A stretch of DNA of 64,000 nt from Candidatus Tumulicola sp. (GTDB lineage: Bacteria; Vulcanimicrobiota; Vulcanimicrobiia; Vulcanimicrobiales; Vulcanimicrobiaceae): positions 434,001 to 498,000 of the forward strand of contig DASXDT010000005.1 in NCBI GenBank assembly GCA_036490475.1, written 5' to 3'. Both the position numbers and the translations under genes were made by a program. Positions 42,014 through 50,688 of this stretch are shown piece after piece. Each line of letters starts with the position of its first letter. The first letter of the stretch is position 1. The notes under the pieces are model-generated. The model saw only the letters and a list, made by a program, of their open reading frames with translations. It ran no database searches and had not been told where the DNA came from.

Positions 42014-43026
42014 GCCGTCACGTTCGCGAAATGGTCCCAACCGTCAGCGGACAGCGGCGCGCCCTCGAACTCGACCGACGGATCGTCACGAAGCGTTCCA
42101 ATGCGGTGCAGCGCCCGGCCGAACCGCCTTTCGAAACGCTCCGCCAGCCGGCGATACGCTCGTGCGCGAACCGCCAGCAACAGCTCGAACTCTTCCCCGC
42201 CCGCCAGCGCGTAGCGCCGCGGGTCGACTTGTAGGCTCTCGGCCGCTGTCCGAGCGGACGGATCGACGGGAACGTCCTCGATGTTCGCGCCGCAGCCGGA
42301 TGCACGCGCCAAACGCGCGACGTCGGTCGAGAGCCCGTCCGACAGGTCCATCATGGCCGCCACGGCCCGATCGGCGCCAAAGAATCGGCCCTCGGCCACG
42401 CGTGCTTGCGGCCGCCGGAACGCATCGAGCGCGCGCTTGGCTTGCGCATCGGAAAGCGCGACCGCTCCGCGGGCTGCATCGAGTCCGGCGCGTGCGGCGC
42501 CCAGCGCGCCGGTAACGCACAACACGCATCCCGGTCCGCCGCCGCCGCGGGTTTTCAAATTCGATGGACGCACCTCGCCGGTCGCGGCGATCGCGACGGT
42601 CCACACCGGAGCGCGCGACAAGTCGCCGCCAACGATCGCGATCGTAGCGGCACGCGCCGCCTGAGACAATCCATCGTACAGCTCCAGCACGTCGTCCACT
42701 CCGGCCGTCTCGGGAACGCCCAGAGCGACCGTCGCCAGAACCGGACGCGCACCCATCGCAGCGACGTCGCTAACGTTGGCCGACATCGACCGCCAGCCGG
42801 CGTCGTTCAACGACATCAAATGTTGTGCGAAATGCACGCCTTCGACCAGCATGTCGGTCGTTATCACGCTGCGATGCGAACGCGACGGCTGCCAAACGGC
42901 CGCGTCGTCGCCGATGCCGATTCGAACGGCGCGGATGCGTCCGCCTCCGAGCAACGTTGCGATCGCGCCAACGATGTCGTCCTCACGCACCGCGCGCAAT
43001 TGCGCCGGGCGTTCGAGCGCCGTCAC
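42010..43026 (-). CDS. thiL: thiamine-monophosphate kinase
   Basis: This 338-residue ThiL makes thiamine diphosphate from thiamine monophosphate and ATP. The PurM/AIR-synthase fold shows GIGDDAAVWQPSRSHRSVITTDMLVEGVHF, a stretch of consecutive motifs given here in abbreviated form by GIGDDAAV, TTDMLVEG and VGGDLSRAP. The later segment MDLSDGLSTDVARLA is the ATP/Mg region. The start overlaps rpe (ATGA) and the stop overlaps the hypothetical gene. In Bacillus a ThiN pyrophosphokinase occupies this slot, so the same cofactor step is met here by a non-homologous enzyme. Confidence 0.95.
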   Translation of the reverse strand: MTALERPAQLRAVREDDIVGAIATLLGGGRIRAVRIGIGDDAAVWQPSRSHRSVITTDMLVEGVHFAQHLMSLNDAGWRSMSANVSDVAAMGARPVLATVALGVPETAGVDDVLELYDGLSQAARAATIAIVGGDLSRAPVWTVAIAATGEVRPSNLKTRGGGGPGCVLCVTGALGAARAGLDAARGAVALSDAQAKRALDAFRRPQARVAEGRFFGADRAVAAMMDLSDGLSTDVARLARASGCGANIEDVPVDPSARTAAESLQVDPRRYALAGGEEFELLLAVRARAYRRLAERFERRFGRALHRIGTLRDDPSVEFEGAPLSADGWDHFANVTA

Positions 43027-43682
43027 GGCAACAGCGAGCGGAGGTAGCGCACTTCGGCGCCCGGATCGGGCGCATCGAACACGGCCGATCCCATGACGAT
43101 CGCGTCCGCTCCCGCTTCGGCGACTTCGCGAACGTTCGAGCGTCCGACGCCGCCATCGACTTCGATCAACGCCGCCGACCCGCGGCGATCGATGAGTTCG
43201 CGCGCCTGGCGAATTTTTTCCAGCGATCGCGGAATGAACGACTGTCCCGAAAAGCCCGGATTAACGCTCATGATGAGCACCGTGTCGCAATCGTCGACGA
43301 TGTCTTCGAGCATCGCGACCGGCGTTTGCGGACAGAGCGAAATGCCCGCCTTAGCACCCAACGACCGGATGTGCGTCAGCAGACGCTGTGCGTGCCAGGT
43401 CGCTTCCAAATGGAACGTGATGCGATCGCAACCGGCCGCGCGAAAATCGTCCACGTACCGCTCCGGTTCGACGATCATCAAATGGGCGTCGAACACCGCG
43501 GTGCTGAGTTTACGCAGGTCGCCGACGATCTTCGGCCCCCACGTGATGTTCGGAACGAACCGGCCATCCATCACGTCGAGATGCAGAAATTCTGCGCCGG
43601 CGTCGACCACCGACGTGATTTGCTCGGCAATGCGCGAGAAATCCGCCGACAAGAGCGAAGGCGCGATACGGACCCGGCTCAC
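43023..43682 (-). CDS. rpe: ribulose-phosphate 3-epimerase
   Basis: This 219-residue TIM-barrel enzyme interconverts ribulose 5-phosphate and xylulose 5-phosphate. Family signatures are IAPSLLSADFSRI, LDVMDGRFVPNITWGP, DAHLMIVEPERYV, VNPGFSGQSFI and EVDGGVG. The GTG start overlaps the PASTA stop (GTGA). Together with transketolase and transaldolase at the right end of the window it belongs to the non-oxidative pentose phosphate pathway. Confidence 0.97.
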   Translation of the reverse strand: MSRVRIAPSLLSADFSRIAEQITSVVDAGAEFLHLDVMDGRFVPNITWGPKIVGDLRKLSTAVFDAHLMIVEPERYVDDFRAAGCDRITFHLEATWHAQRLLTHIRSLGAKAGISLCPQTPVAMLEDIVDDCDTVLIMSVNPGFSGQSFIPRSLEKIRQARELIDRRGSAALIEVDGGVGRSNVREVAEAGADAIVMGSAVFDAPDPGAEVRYLRSLLP

Positions 43683-44731
43683 GGCGAACTCGACGGCACG
43701 GCGCGCGGCGATCCCGATGGCTTCGGCGTCACCGCTTTCTTGCCGTAGACCACTGCTGGCTCTCTTCCCAGCCGTTGCTCTGCCACGAGTTGATCGTTCA
43801 CGTACATGTCCACCACCGACGTTCCAACCGCAGTAACGTTGAAGTCAAGTTTCTGGCCGGGCTGGGCGAACGCGCGAAACAAATCGTATTTACCGGTTGC
43901 GTCGGTCACGGTTAGCCGCAAGTCGACCGGCTGCGAAGCGGCGTCGTTTCCGGCCGGCGGCACCGACACCAGCAATCGGACTTGACGTAACACGTAGCCC
44001 GATTCGAACGGCCCTGCGCTCACCTGCAACGAGACCGGTTCGAACGACGCGATCTTGGAATTTGGAGCCGGAATTTGCCGCACGACCGCGCCGTGCGGCG
44101 GACCGGAAGGCCCCAACGGCGTCCAAACGATTTGTCCGAGTTTGATACCGGAACGCGTTGCGAGGTCGCGCGCATCGTCGATCGTCAAGCCTGTAAACGT
44201 TGGAACCTGCAGGGCAGAAAGGCCTCCGCGGCTGACGACGAGATCGACCGAATCGCCATCGTCGACGTCGGTCAGCGGCACCGGGTTCTGCGAAACCACG
44301 TGCGCTTCTGGGACGATGTCGCTTTTTGCGTACGTGATCTTGCCAATTTTCAAACGCGAGCGCGACAGGTCTAACTGCACTTCGCGCATCGATTGATAGC
44401 GCAGATCCGGCATCAATCGATTGACGATTCCGTCGCTAACCACGAACGAAATCTGGCGCCCTTCGCGGGCCTGATCGCCGGCCGACGGCCGTTGCATGAT
44501 GACGACGCCCTTCGGGTAGCGATCGCTGGTGGTGTGATCGACCACCGACGACGAGAGTTTGAGCCGCCCAATCTCCGCGTTGGCATCGGTGAGCGTTTGC
44601 CCGACGAACGATGGGATCGTGACGGCCGTCGATGGCGGAATCAAGAAATCGTGAATCTGCCGGGCGAACCACACCACGACCGCAACGAAAATCGCCAGCA
44701 CGACGCTGAAAATCCAGTCGCGGGATCCCAA
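43679..44731 (-). CDS. membrane-anchored triple-PASTA protein without kinase domain
   Basis: This 350-residue protein has one N-terminal membrane helix (WIFSVVLAIFVAVVVWFA), then three extracytoplasmic PASTA domains at about 38-104, 105-172 and 173-240 (for example VTIPSFVGQTLTDANAEI, MPDLRYQSMREVQLDL, VPTFTGLTIDDARDLA). A beta-rich C-terminal domain and a Pro/Ser tail follow. PASTA domains bind peptidoglycan fragments. In Bacillota the PASTA module upstream of rpe belongs to the PrkC Ser/Thr kinase; no kinase is present here. TTG 44731 is used, but the frame stays open back to CTG 44791, which overlaps the yebC stop as CTGA, so the protein may carry 20 more polar residues. Confidence 0.85.
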   Translation of the reverse strand: MGSRDWIFSVVLAIFVAVVVWFARQIHDFLIPPSTAVTIPSFVGQTLTDANAEIGRLKLSSSVVDHTTSDRYPKGVVIMQRPSAGDQAREGRQISFVVSDGIVNRLMPDLRYQSMREVQLDLSRSRLKIGKITYAKSDIVPEAHVVSQNPVPLTDVDDGDSVDLVVSRGGLSALQVPTFTGLTIDDARDLATRSGIKLGQIVWTPLGPSGPPHGAVVRQIPAPNSKIASFEPVSLQVSAGPFESGYVLRQVRLLVSVPPAGNDAASQPVDLRLTVTDATGKYDLFRAFAQPGQKLDFNVTAVGTSVVDMYVNDQLVAEQRLGREPAVVYGKKAVTPKPSGSPRAVPSSSP

Positions 44732-44741
44732 GCGGCGCGTC

Positions 44742-44793
44742 GACTCGCGCTGCTCGCTCAGGCTAGAGCCTGACTCGCGCTGCTCGCTCAGGC
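44742..44793. repeat. 22-bp direct repeat with 30-bp period at the yebC-PASTA junction
   Basis: The unit GACTCGCGCTGCTCGCTCAG (plus GC) occurs at 44742-44763 and 44772-44793. The 30-base period keeps the reading frame of the PASTA gene, where it would encode LSEQRES twice. One copy contains the yebC stop codon. The frame-preserving duplication hints that the region is translated as part of the PASTA protein. Confidence 0.85.
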
Positions 44794-45534
44794 CAACGCC
44801 TCCAACGTCACGTTTGCTTCATCCAAATTGCTGAAGAACCGCTGGATGTCTTCGTGATCGTCGAGAGCTTCGAGAAACGCTAATGCTTGCGCGAGCGCTT
44901 CTCCATCTAACGCTACTTTGGTTTTGGCTCGAACTCCTAAATAGAGGTCGACGATCCGCATACCGCCGTTCGTCAACGAATCGCGAACGCCGGCTAACAT
45001 CGTTGGATCGGTATACACCGTCGACACGTCGGCATCGTACTCGAGATCCTCGACGCCATCGACCAAACATGCGTCGGTAAATGCATCTTCCGATTTGCCG
45101 CCCGACTGCACTTCGAGAACGCCGACGGCTTCGAACATCCAACCGACGCTGCCGGTTTCGCCCAGCATTCCGCCCTGTTTCTGAAAGAGAAAACGCAGCT
45201 CGCCGGCCGTACGATTGCGATTGTCGGTTGCCGCATCGACTACGACCGCCACGCCGTGTGGGCCGTAACCCTCATAGCGCAGCTCCTCGATTTCGCGTTC
45301 GCCGGACTGCCCCGAACCGCGTACGATCGCGCGTTTGATGTTGTCTTGGGGCATATTGAACTCGCGGGCCTTTTCGACGGCCATTTTCAGGCGGTAGTTG
45401 GCCTCGGGGTCGGGCGACCCGCTGCGGGCGGCGAGGATGATCTCTTTGCTGAGCTTACTGAAGAGGGCGCCGCGCTGCGCGTCGACCTTACCCTTCTTCA
45501 GGCGGATATTGTGCCACTTGGAATGTCCCGACAT
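44788..45534 (-). CDS. YebC/PmpR-family DNA-binding or translation-associated regulator
   Basis: This 248-residue protein shows the standard YebC sequence: GHSKWHNIRLKKGKVDAQRG at the start, then KLSKEIILAARSGSPDPEAN, MPQDNIKRAIVRGSG and YEGYGPHGVAVVVDAATDNRNRT (abbreviated as YEGYGPHG). The family includes PmpR-type transcription factors, and recent work links YebC members to relief of ribosome stalling at proline stretches. Which role applies here is open. It lies between the glycosyltransferase gene and the PASTA gene with 18 bases and a short overlap-type junction. Confidence 0.95.
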   Translation of the reverse strand: MSGHSKWHNIRLKKGKVDAQRGALFSKLSKEIILAARSGSPDPEANYRLKMAVEKAREFNMPQDNIKRAIVRGSGQSGEREIEELRYEGYGPHGVAVVVDAATDNRNRTAGELRFLFQKQGGMLGETGSVGWMFEAVGVLEVQSGGKSEDAFTDACLVDGVEDLEYDADVSTVYTDPTMLAGVRDSLTNGGMRIVDLYLGVRAKTKVALDGEALAQALAFLEALDDHEDIQRFFSNLDEANVTLEALA

Positions 45535-45552
45535 CGTCGCTCCTCGCCTTCG

Positions 45553-48500
45553 CTAGCCGGGCCCGATGATCCACTTGCCGATCCACATGCGCTGATTCCA
45601 CTGGTTCCAAGCGATCCCGTGCGCCGAAAGAATCGGGTAAAAATAGATAAACGCCCCGACCACGATCGTCACGTAGGCCGCCACGGCAGCCCCGCCTAGC
45701 CATTTATCGTGTTCTTCGGGCCGTTTCAAACCCCATTGCCAGATGCGCTGGAGTACGATCGCGTTACATAGACAGATCAGCGGAATATCGACGTAAAAAT
45801 GGTATGCGAAGGTGATACGCGGAGACTTGATCCAGGGCAGCCACTGCAGCAAGTAGGTCAGCACGATCAAGGCATAAGCCTTGTTGCGTTCTCGCCATGC
45901 CAGCACCGCGACGAACGGAACGCAGATCAACCCGAACCACAAAATCATCGGGTTGGGCATCGACGTTATTTCTTCGATGCAACAGCCTTTCGGATTTTGT
46001 TGGTCGTGGCGCTTGTCCTCATAGAAATATGCGACCGGGACGTAATCCAGCGGCCATTCAAACCATTTCGACGAGTACGGATGGGTCGCGACGAGTTTAT
46101 CGTGATACTCGAACATCGAGTACTGCCGGTAGACGACGTCGTTGAGACTATGCACCTCGTTCGGATCGGGCGAGTGACGCGCTAGATCCGGAAGCCATAC
46201 GAGTGCGTACACGGTTGCCGAGATCAACACGATCGTCACCAACGCCGCATCCAGACGGAAGCCGCGCGGATTGCCCCACAGCAGTGGCCGGCGTTGCCAC
46301 ACGAGGCCCTGCATCGCGACGGCGATCAATACCAGGAAACTTACGCCGAAGCCCATCACGCCGTACCACTTGCTGCTCACCAGGCAGCCTAGCGCCACGG
46401 TAAAGAGCACCAGCCATAGCGTCGACGCTCGTCCCGACTCGGTTCCGGTCTGGGCCGAGATCGCGTCGTTCGCGTAGGTCGCGGCACCCGCCGGCGTCGC
46501 GTAACGTACGCTCGGATCGCGGCGATATTCGATGTGTAATTCGTTGTCGTCGTAGGTCAGCACGCCGCCGCGATTGCTCGAGCGCGCGCCGCGAACGATC
46601 TTGCCGCGATCGTCGATCGTCCCGCCGTCGGGTGCGTACACGACCGTTTCGCCTTTGTCGGTCAACGCGTAGGATCCGTCAGCGAACGTCTGCTCCCGGC
46701 CAGCGCCGAATTTCCGCTCGAGAGCGAAGAAACGAATTGCGAGATAGGCCGCGCACGCGATGTAGAGCGTGACCAGCACGGTCGACGCCGTGTCGAACGC
46801 AAAGATGATGTGCCCGAGGAACGCAACGATGAGCCCCGCGACGAACGAGGCGCCGGCGGCGGCTGCGAACGCCCACTGCGGAACCGGCACGTGGCGGCGT
46901 TCGCTGACTTGCGAGGCCAGCCAAAAACGATAGAATGCGTAGGTTGCCAGCGTCGCGAAAAAGATGACGAAGCCTTCGGGTGTTGCGATGCGGGACTGCA
47001 CGAAGTGCATGCCGTCGCAGGTCAGCAGCAGCGCCGCGATTCCGGCAAACACCGTCGAACCGGTAACGCGTTTGGCAAAAATGTAGAGCAGCATTACGAC
47101 GAGCGCGCCGAACACCACGTCCAGAAAGCGCCAGCCATACGAATTGTCGCCGCTGCTCATATGGCCGAGCAGGCCGTTCAAGAACGTCCAACCGCCCACT
47201 CCGTGGCCGTGCGGCATGCCGCCGAACAGCATCATCGACAGCGTCACCAGTAGCTTGGTGAGCGGCGGATGCGTGTTTTCGTAGATGCGCAGGTTTTGCA
47301 GATACTCTTCGCCGGCGCGAGCGAAGTAAATCTCGTCGAACACTTTGTCGGCCGGATACCAATAGTTGACGAACGACAACACAAAGCTAACGAGACCGAG
47401 TGCGCCCATCACGATGTAATCGATCGGCGCGCGCATCCCGGTCAGTCCCTCGCCGGGATCGAACCACCGGCGTGCACGCGTTCGCCCGATCGGCTCCGAG
47501 CCGGCGTCGCGTTCGACCGGCGCCTTTCCGATATCGGGAGCGACAACGCTCGGGTTTTCGCCGCCCAGAAATTGGTAGCCGAGCCAAAAGAACGTGCCGA
47601 CGGCCAACAGTGCAAAGACCGTCGTTCCGGGGCCCCACAAATTTTGTGCATCGGCGCCGGCGATGTGATTCTGCATCACGTTGAGATACTGGAGCGAGTA
47701 TTGCAGGTTGGCGAACAGCACCACGGTGAGAGCCACCGCGCCCCACATATAGCGAGCGGCGAACGGTATGCAGGCGATCGTAAACAGCAAGCCGTCGAAC
47801 GAATAGCGTTCGTGCATGCGCGTCGACAGCACGAAAAATGCCAGCGTCGCGATGGCACAGCTCTCGAGCAGCGCGCGCGACGTCTTCGCCTGGATGTAGC
47901 GCCACACCACCAAACCCAGCGCCGCAACCAGCAAAATCAAACCCCACAGGTATTGGGGGCCGAGCGAGAGGCCGCCGAACACGGTGATCGGCGTCGTGTC
48001 TTGCTGCCAGAAGGGTCCGCGAATCGCCCACAGATTGAACGCATTGACCGTATTGAACGGGTAAACGTTCGAGCCATACTGATAACGTCCGAACAGCCAC
48101 GTCAACGCTTCGACCGGATTGCTGGGATGGAATGGTTCGGTAAGCGCGACCGCCAGCACCAAACCCGCAGCGATGCCGATCGCGCTTGCGATGACGCGCG
48201 AACGGCGCCGGGCCGGATCGACGAACGCGAACGCCAGCATGATCGGCAACACCACCGCGGCCTGCGGCTTGATCAGCAGCGAATAGGCGATGACCGGCCA
48301 TGCCGCGACGGTCCACCAACTGATGCGATCGGGCGCATCGTCGTCGGAACGTAATAGGCAGTAGATGGCCAGCAATGCCAAACCGGCAGCGACCGAGTCG
48401 ACTTGTCCCCACGCGGCGGAGTTGTAAATGACCGCCGGGTTGAGCAGATACAATGCCGCCGCACCCAACGCCCAGCCGGTGGATGCGAACCGCCGCGCGA

Positions 48501-48867
48501 CCGCATAGAGCAACACTCCGACGCACGCATCCGCAACGATCGCCGGCAGCTTGACCAGCAGTTTGAGCACGGTATAATGCCCGGAATCGCCGGTCTTGAA
48601 GAACGTTTCCCACACGTGCCCGAGCAACGCGAGCACGTAGAAATAGCCAGGCGGATAATCGGCAAAGCCGGCGTTGGAATAAAAGTTCGCGAAGCCGTGT
48701 TCGGCCAGCGAGATCGCCCAGAACTCGAACGTGGAGATATCGGTTTGGAAGCCATCGTTCGGAACCAGTACGAGCCGCAACACGAGTCCGCCGGCGACCA
48801 AGGCCCCCAGAATCCAAGCGACGGAGTTCGAGCGCTCGGGGATCCGGGCGTTCGCGGTTGCCTTCAA
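45553..48867 (-). CDS. fused double GT-C membrane glycosyltransferase (C-half PMT/O-mannosyltransferase-like)
   Basis: This very large membrane protein of about 1104 residues has two GT-C glycosyltransferase modules. The N-half (about 1-490) begins with many helices after NDGFQTDISTFEFWAISLAEHG, with the acidic motif in an outer loop and YPPGYFYVLALLG. The C-half (about 500-1104) is like polyprenyl-phosphate-mannose protein mannosyltransferases (PMT), with NYWYPADKVFDEIYFARAG, where FDE is the catalytic acidic pair, and THPPLTKLLV. A predicted extracytoplasmic loop of polar sequence (around FADGSYALTDKGETVVY) lies inside. Substrates would be polyprenyl-linked sugars. TTG 48867, 15 bases after the synthase stop and with AGGAG upstream, is chosen as the start. 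Confidence 0.85.
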   Translation of the reverse strand: MKATANARIPERSNSVAWILGALVAGGLVLRLVLVPNDGFQTDISTFEFWAISLAEHGFANFYSNAGFADYPPGYFYVLALLGHVWETFFKTGDSGHYTVLKLLVKLPAIVADACVGVLLYAVARRFASTGWALGAAALYLLNPAVIYNSAAWGQVDSVAAGLALLAIYCLLRSDDDAPDRISWWTVAAWPVIAYSLLIKPQAAVVLPIMLAFAFVDPARRRSRVIASAIGIAAGLVLAVALTEPFHPSNPVEALTWLFGRYQYGSNVYPFNTVNAFNLWAIRGPFWQQDTTPITVFGGLSLGPQYLWGLILLVAALGLVVWRYIQAKTSRALLESCAIATLAFFVLSTRMHERYSFDGLLFTIACIPFAARYMWGAVALTVVLFANLQYSLQYLNVMQNHIAGADAQNLWGPGTTVFALLAVGTFFWLGYQFLGGENPSVVAPDIGKAPVERDAGSEPIGRTRARRWFDPGEGLTGMRAPIDYIVMGALGLVSFVLSFVNYWYPADKVFDEIYFARAGEEYLQNLRIYENTHPPLTKLLVTLSMMLFGGMPHGHGVGGWTFLNGLLGHMSSGDNSYGWRFLDVVFGALVVMLLYIFAKRVTGSTVFAGIAALLLTCDGMHFVQSRIATPEGFVIFFATLATYAFYRFWLASQVSERRHVPVPQWAFAAAAGASFVAGLIVAFLGHIIFAFDTASTVLVTLYIACAAYLAIRFFALERKFGAGREQTFADGSYALTDKGETVVYAPDGGTIDDRGKIVRGARSSNRGGVLTYDDNELHIEYRRDPSVRYATPAGAATYANDAISAQTGTESGRASTLWLVLFTVALGCLVSSKWYGVMGFGVSFLVLIAVAMQGLVWQRRPLLWGNPRGFRLDAALVTIVLISATVYALVWLPDLARHSPDPNEVHSLNDVVYRQYSMFEYHDKLVATHPYSSKWFEWPLDYVPVAYFYEDKRHDQQNPKGCCIEEITSMPNPMILWFGLICVPFVAVLAWRERNKAYALIVLTYLLQWLPWIKSPRITFAYHFYVDIPLICLCNAIVLQRIWQWGLKRPEEHDKWLGGAAVAAYVTIVVGAFIYFYPILSAHGIAWNQWNQRMWIGKWIIGPG

Positions 48868-48881
48868 GCGGTTACGATCTC

Positions 48882-49781
48882 CTATCGGGCGGCGGCGAGG
48901 TCGAGCGTTCGCAACAAAAAGTCGCGTAGTTGGGCGTTGCCGTGACGCTCGATGACGCCGATCTCCTCGGCCACCGCAGCATCGGCGGCCTCGCGCGCGC
49001 CGAGCTCGTCGAGCGCGCCGATGACGCGGCGCACTTCTTCGCGATCCAGTGGACGGCCGAGCGCGTACGCTCCGGCAACCGTTTCGCGCGCCACCGACGG
49101 CGGTTGCGAGATCGCCCAGACCACCGGGAACGTCCACTTGCGGCGAGCCACATCGCTGCCGGCGTTCTTTCCCGTCTCATCGAGCGATGACCAGATACCC
49201 GAGACATCGTCGCGAATCTGAAACGCCATGCCGTAGGCGCGGCCGACCGCTCCGAACTCCTCAGCAGCGCGATGGTCGCATCCAGCCGACAGGGCGCCCA
49301 ACCGGCACGACGCGTCGAACAGCTGCGCGGTCTTGCACGCGATCATCCGGTGGTAGTCGGCGAGCTCGACCCGCGGCTCGCTTTCGAAACGAAGGTCGAG
49401 CGATTGGCCCTCGCACATGATCGCATGGGCTTCGTGCAACACGCCGATCATGTCGAGCACGTCGCGCGGCCCGACGTAGCGCCCGGCGTGTTCCAGGCTG
49501 AGGAAGCTGAGCGCGCACATGGCGTCACCGGCGTTGATCGCCTGCCCGATGCCGAACGACGTCCACAACGTCGGTCGACCGTGACGGAGTTCGTCGCGAT
49601 CTTCTATGTCGTCGTGCACCAGCGAATAGTTGTGGAAAATCTCGACCGCCACCGCGGCGTCGACCGCGTGCTTGGGTGGCGCGCCCTCGGCCTGCGCGAC
49701 GCGCATCACCATCTGCGGGCGAAGACGCTTGCCGCGACGCGCCGGTCCGTACCGGCCGTAACCGAAATGGCGTAAAAGCAT
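48882..49781 (-). CDS. polyprenyl diphosphate synthase (GGPP/longer chain)
   Basis: This trans-isoprenyl diphosphate synthase chains isopentenyl units. The first Asp-rich motif is HDDIEDRDELRHGRPT, the second FQIRDDVSGIW, and GKRLRP near the start is diagnostic. ATG 49781 gives 299 residues but leaves only about 17 before GKRLRP. The frame is open upstream with a typical N-terminal helix (LLEHFESALEERIV), but no ATG, GTG or TTG occurs there. CTG at 49853 would restore a normal length of about 323. It may make GGPP for carotenoids or longer chains for quinones or glycan carriers. Confidence 0.88.
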   Translation of the reverse strand: MLLRHFGYGRYGPARRGKRLRPQMVMRVAQAEGAPPKHAVDAAVAVEIFHNYSLVHDDIEDRDELRHGRPTLWTSFGIGQAINAGDAMCALSFLSLEHAGRYVGPRDVLDMIGVLHEAHAIMCEGQSLDLRFESEPRVELADYHRMIACKTAQLFDASCRLGALSAGCDHRAAEEFGAVGRAYGMAFQIRDDVSGIWSSLDETGKNAGSDVARRKWTFPVVWAISQPPSVARETVAGAYALGRPLDREEVRRVIGALDELGAREAADAAVAEEIGVIERHGNAQLRDFLLRTLDLAAAR

Positions 49782-49845
49782 ATCGGAGATTTCACGCGAT
49801 CCCCGATAGTTTACAATTCGTTCCTCGAGGGCGCTTTCGAAGTGC

Positions 49846-50688
49846 TCAAGCAGGTTGACGGCTGAGCTCCTCCATCCGCGACTCCACCTGATCGACGAGC
49901 CATCCGGGGGTCGACGCTCCCGACATCAACCCAGCGACGTGGACGCCTTCGAACCATTCCGGGCGCAGTTCGCTGGCATCTTCGATGTGGTACGAGCGCG
50001 CGCCATGCGATTCGGACAGGTCGGCCAAGTGTTTGGTGTTGGCCGACGTCTTGCCGCCGACCACGACCATCACTTCGACGTCGTGCGCTAATCGCGACGC
50101 TTCTTTTTGCCGGTTATGCGTGTCGGTGCAAATCGTGTTGACCGCGCGCACTTCGTAGTATTTGGCGGCGAGCGCTTTGACGATCTCGGTAAACTGATGC
50201 CCCGACCACGTCGACTGCACGACGACACCGACCCGGCTCGATCGCGGCAGAGCGTCGACGTCTTCGATTTTCTGAATGCACCACGCACCGGGAACGTGGC
50301 TCAACGTCCCTTTCACTTCCGGGTGCGCCGGATCGCCGATGACGATGATTTTGTAGCCGTCGGCTTTGAGCTTCTCGGCTTGTACGTGAATTTTGGTAAC
50401 CATCGGACAGGTCGCGTCGATGATCTCGAGGCCCTTACGCTGCGCCTCTTCGAAGACGCCGACGGGCAGGCCATGCGCCCGCACGAACAGCGCGCCGGAA
50501 TCGACCGAGTCGACCGAATCCGCGTTGCGTAGTCCGCGAGCGCTGAGCGACTCGACCATCTGCGGATTGTGAACGACGTGTCCGAGCGTCGTAACAGTGT
50601 CGCGGGCCGCGATCGCTTCCTCGGCTTTCTTCACCGTGATCGCGACCCCGAAGCAAAAGCCTTGGACCGACGCCTTACGAATTTCCAC
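49846..50688 (-). CDS. ispH: 4-hydroxy-3-methylbut-2-enyl diphosphate reductase
   Basis: This 280-residue IspH (LytB) is the last MEP enzyme, producing IPP and DMAPP with a [4Fe-4S] cluster. Three cluster cysteines are in KASVQGFCFGV, IDATCPMVTK and TICTDTHNRQ. HDxx-type residues are in FVRAHGLPVGVF and THNRQKEAS. Length is normal for the stand-alone enzyme. It overlaps plsC by 14 bases. The cmk-plsC-ispH order is common in Bacillota. The C-terminal coding end overlaps the possible extended start of the polyprenyl synthase. Confidence 0.97.
   Translation of the reverse strand: MEIRKASVQGFCFGVAITVKKAEEAIAARDTVTTLGHVVHNPQMVESLSARGLRNADSVDSVDSGALFVRAHGLPVGVFEEAQRKGLEIIDATCPMVTKIHVQAEKLKADGYKIIVIGDPAHPEVKGTLSHVPGAWCIQKIEDVDALPRSSRVGVVVQSTWSGHQFTEIVKALAAKYYEVRAVNTICTDTHNRQKEASRLAHDVEVMVVVGGKTSANTKHLADLSESHGARSYHIEDASELRPEWFEGVHVAGLMSGASTPGWLVDQVESRMEELSRQPA

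Noticed and set aside
44742-44793. 22-bp repeats as insertion-site duplication of a mobile element
   Set aside because: No transposase or inverted ends are nearby, and the repeat keeps the PASTA reading frame. A slippage duplication is simpler.
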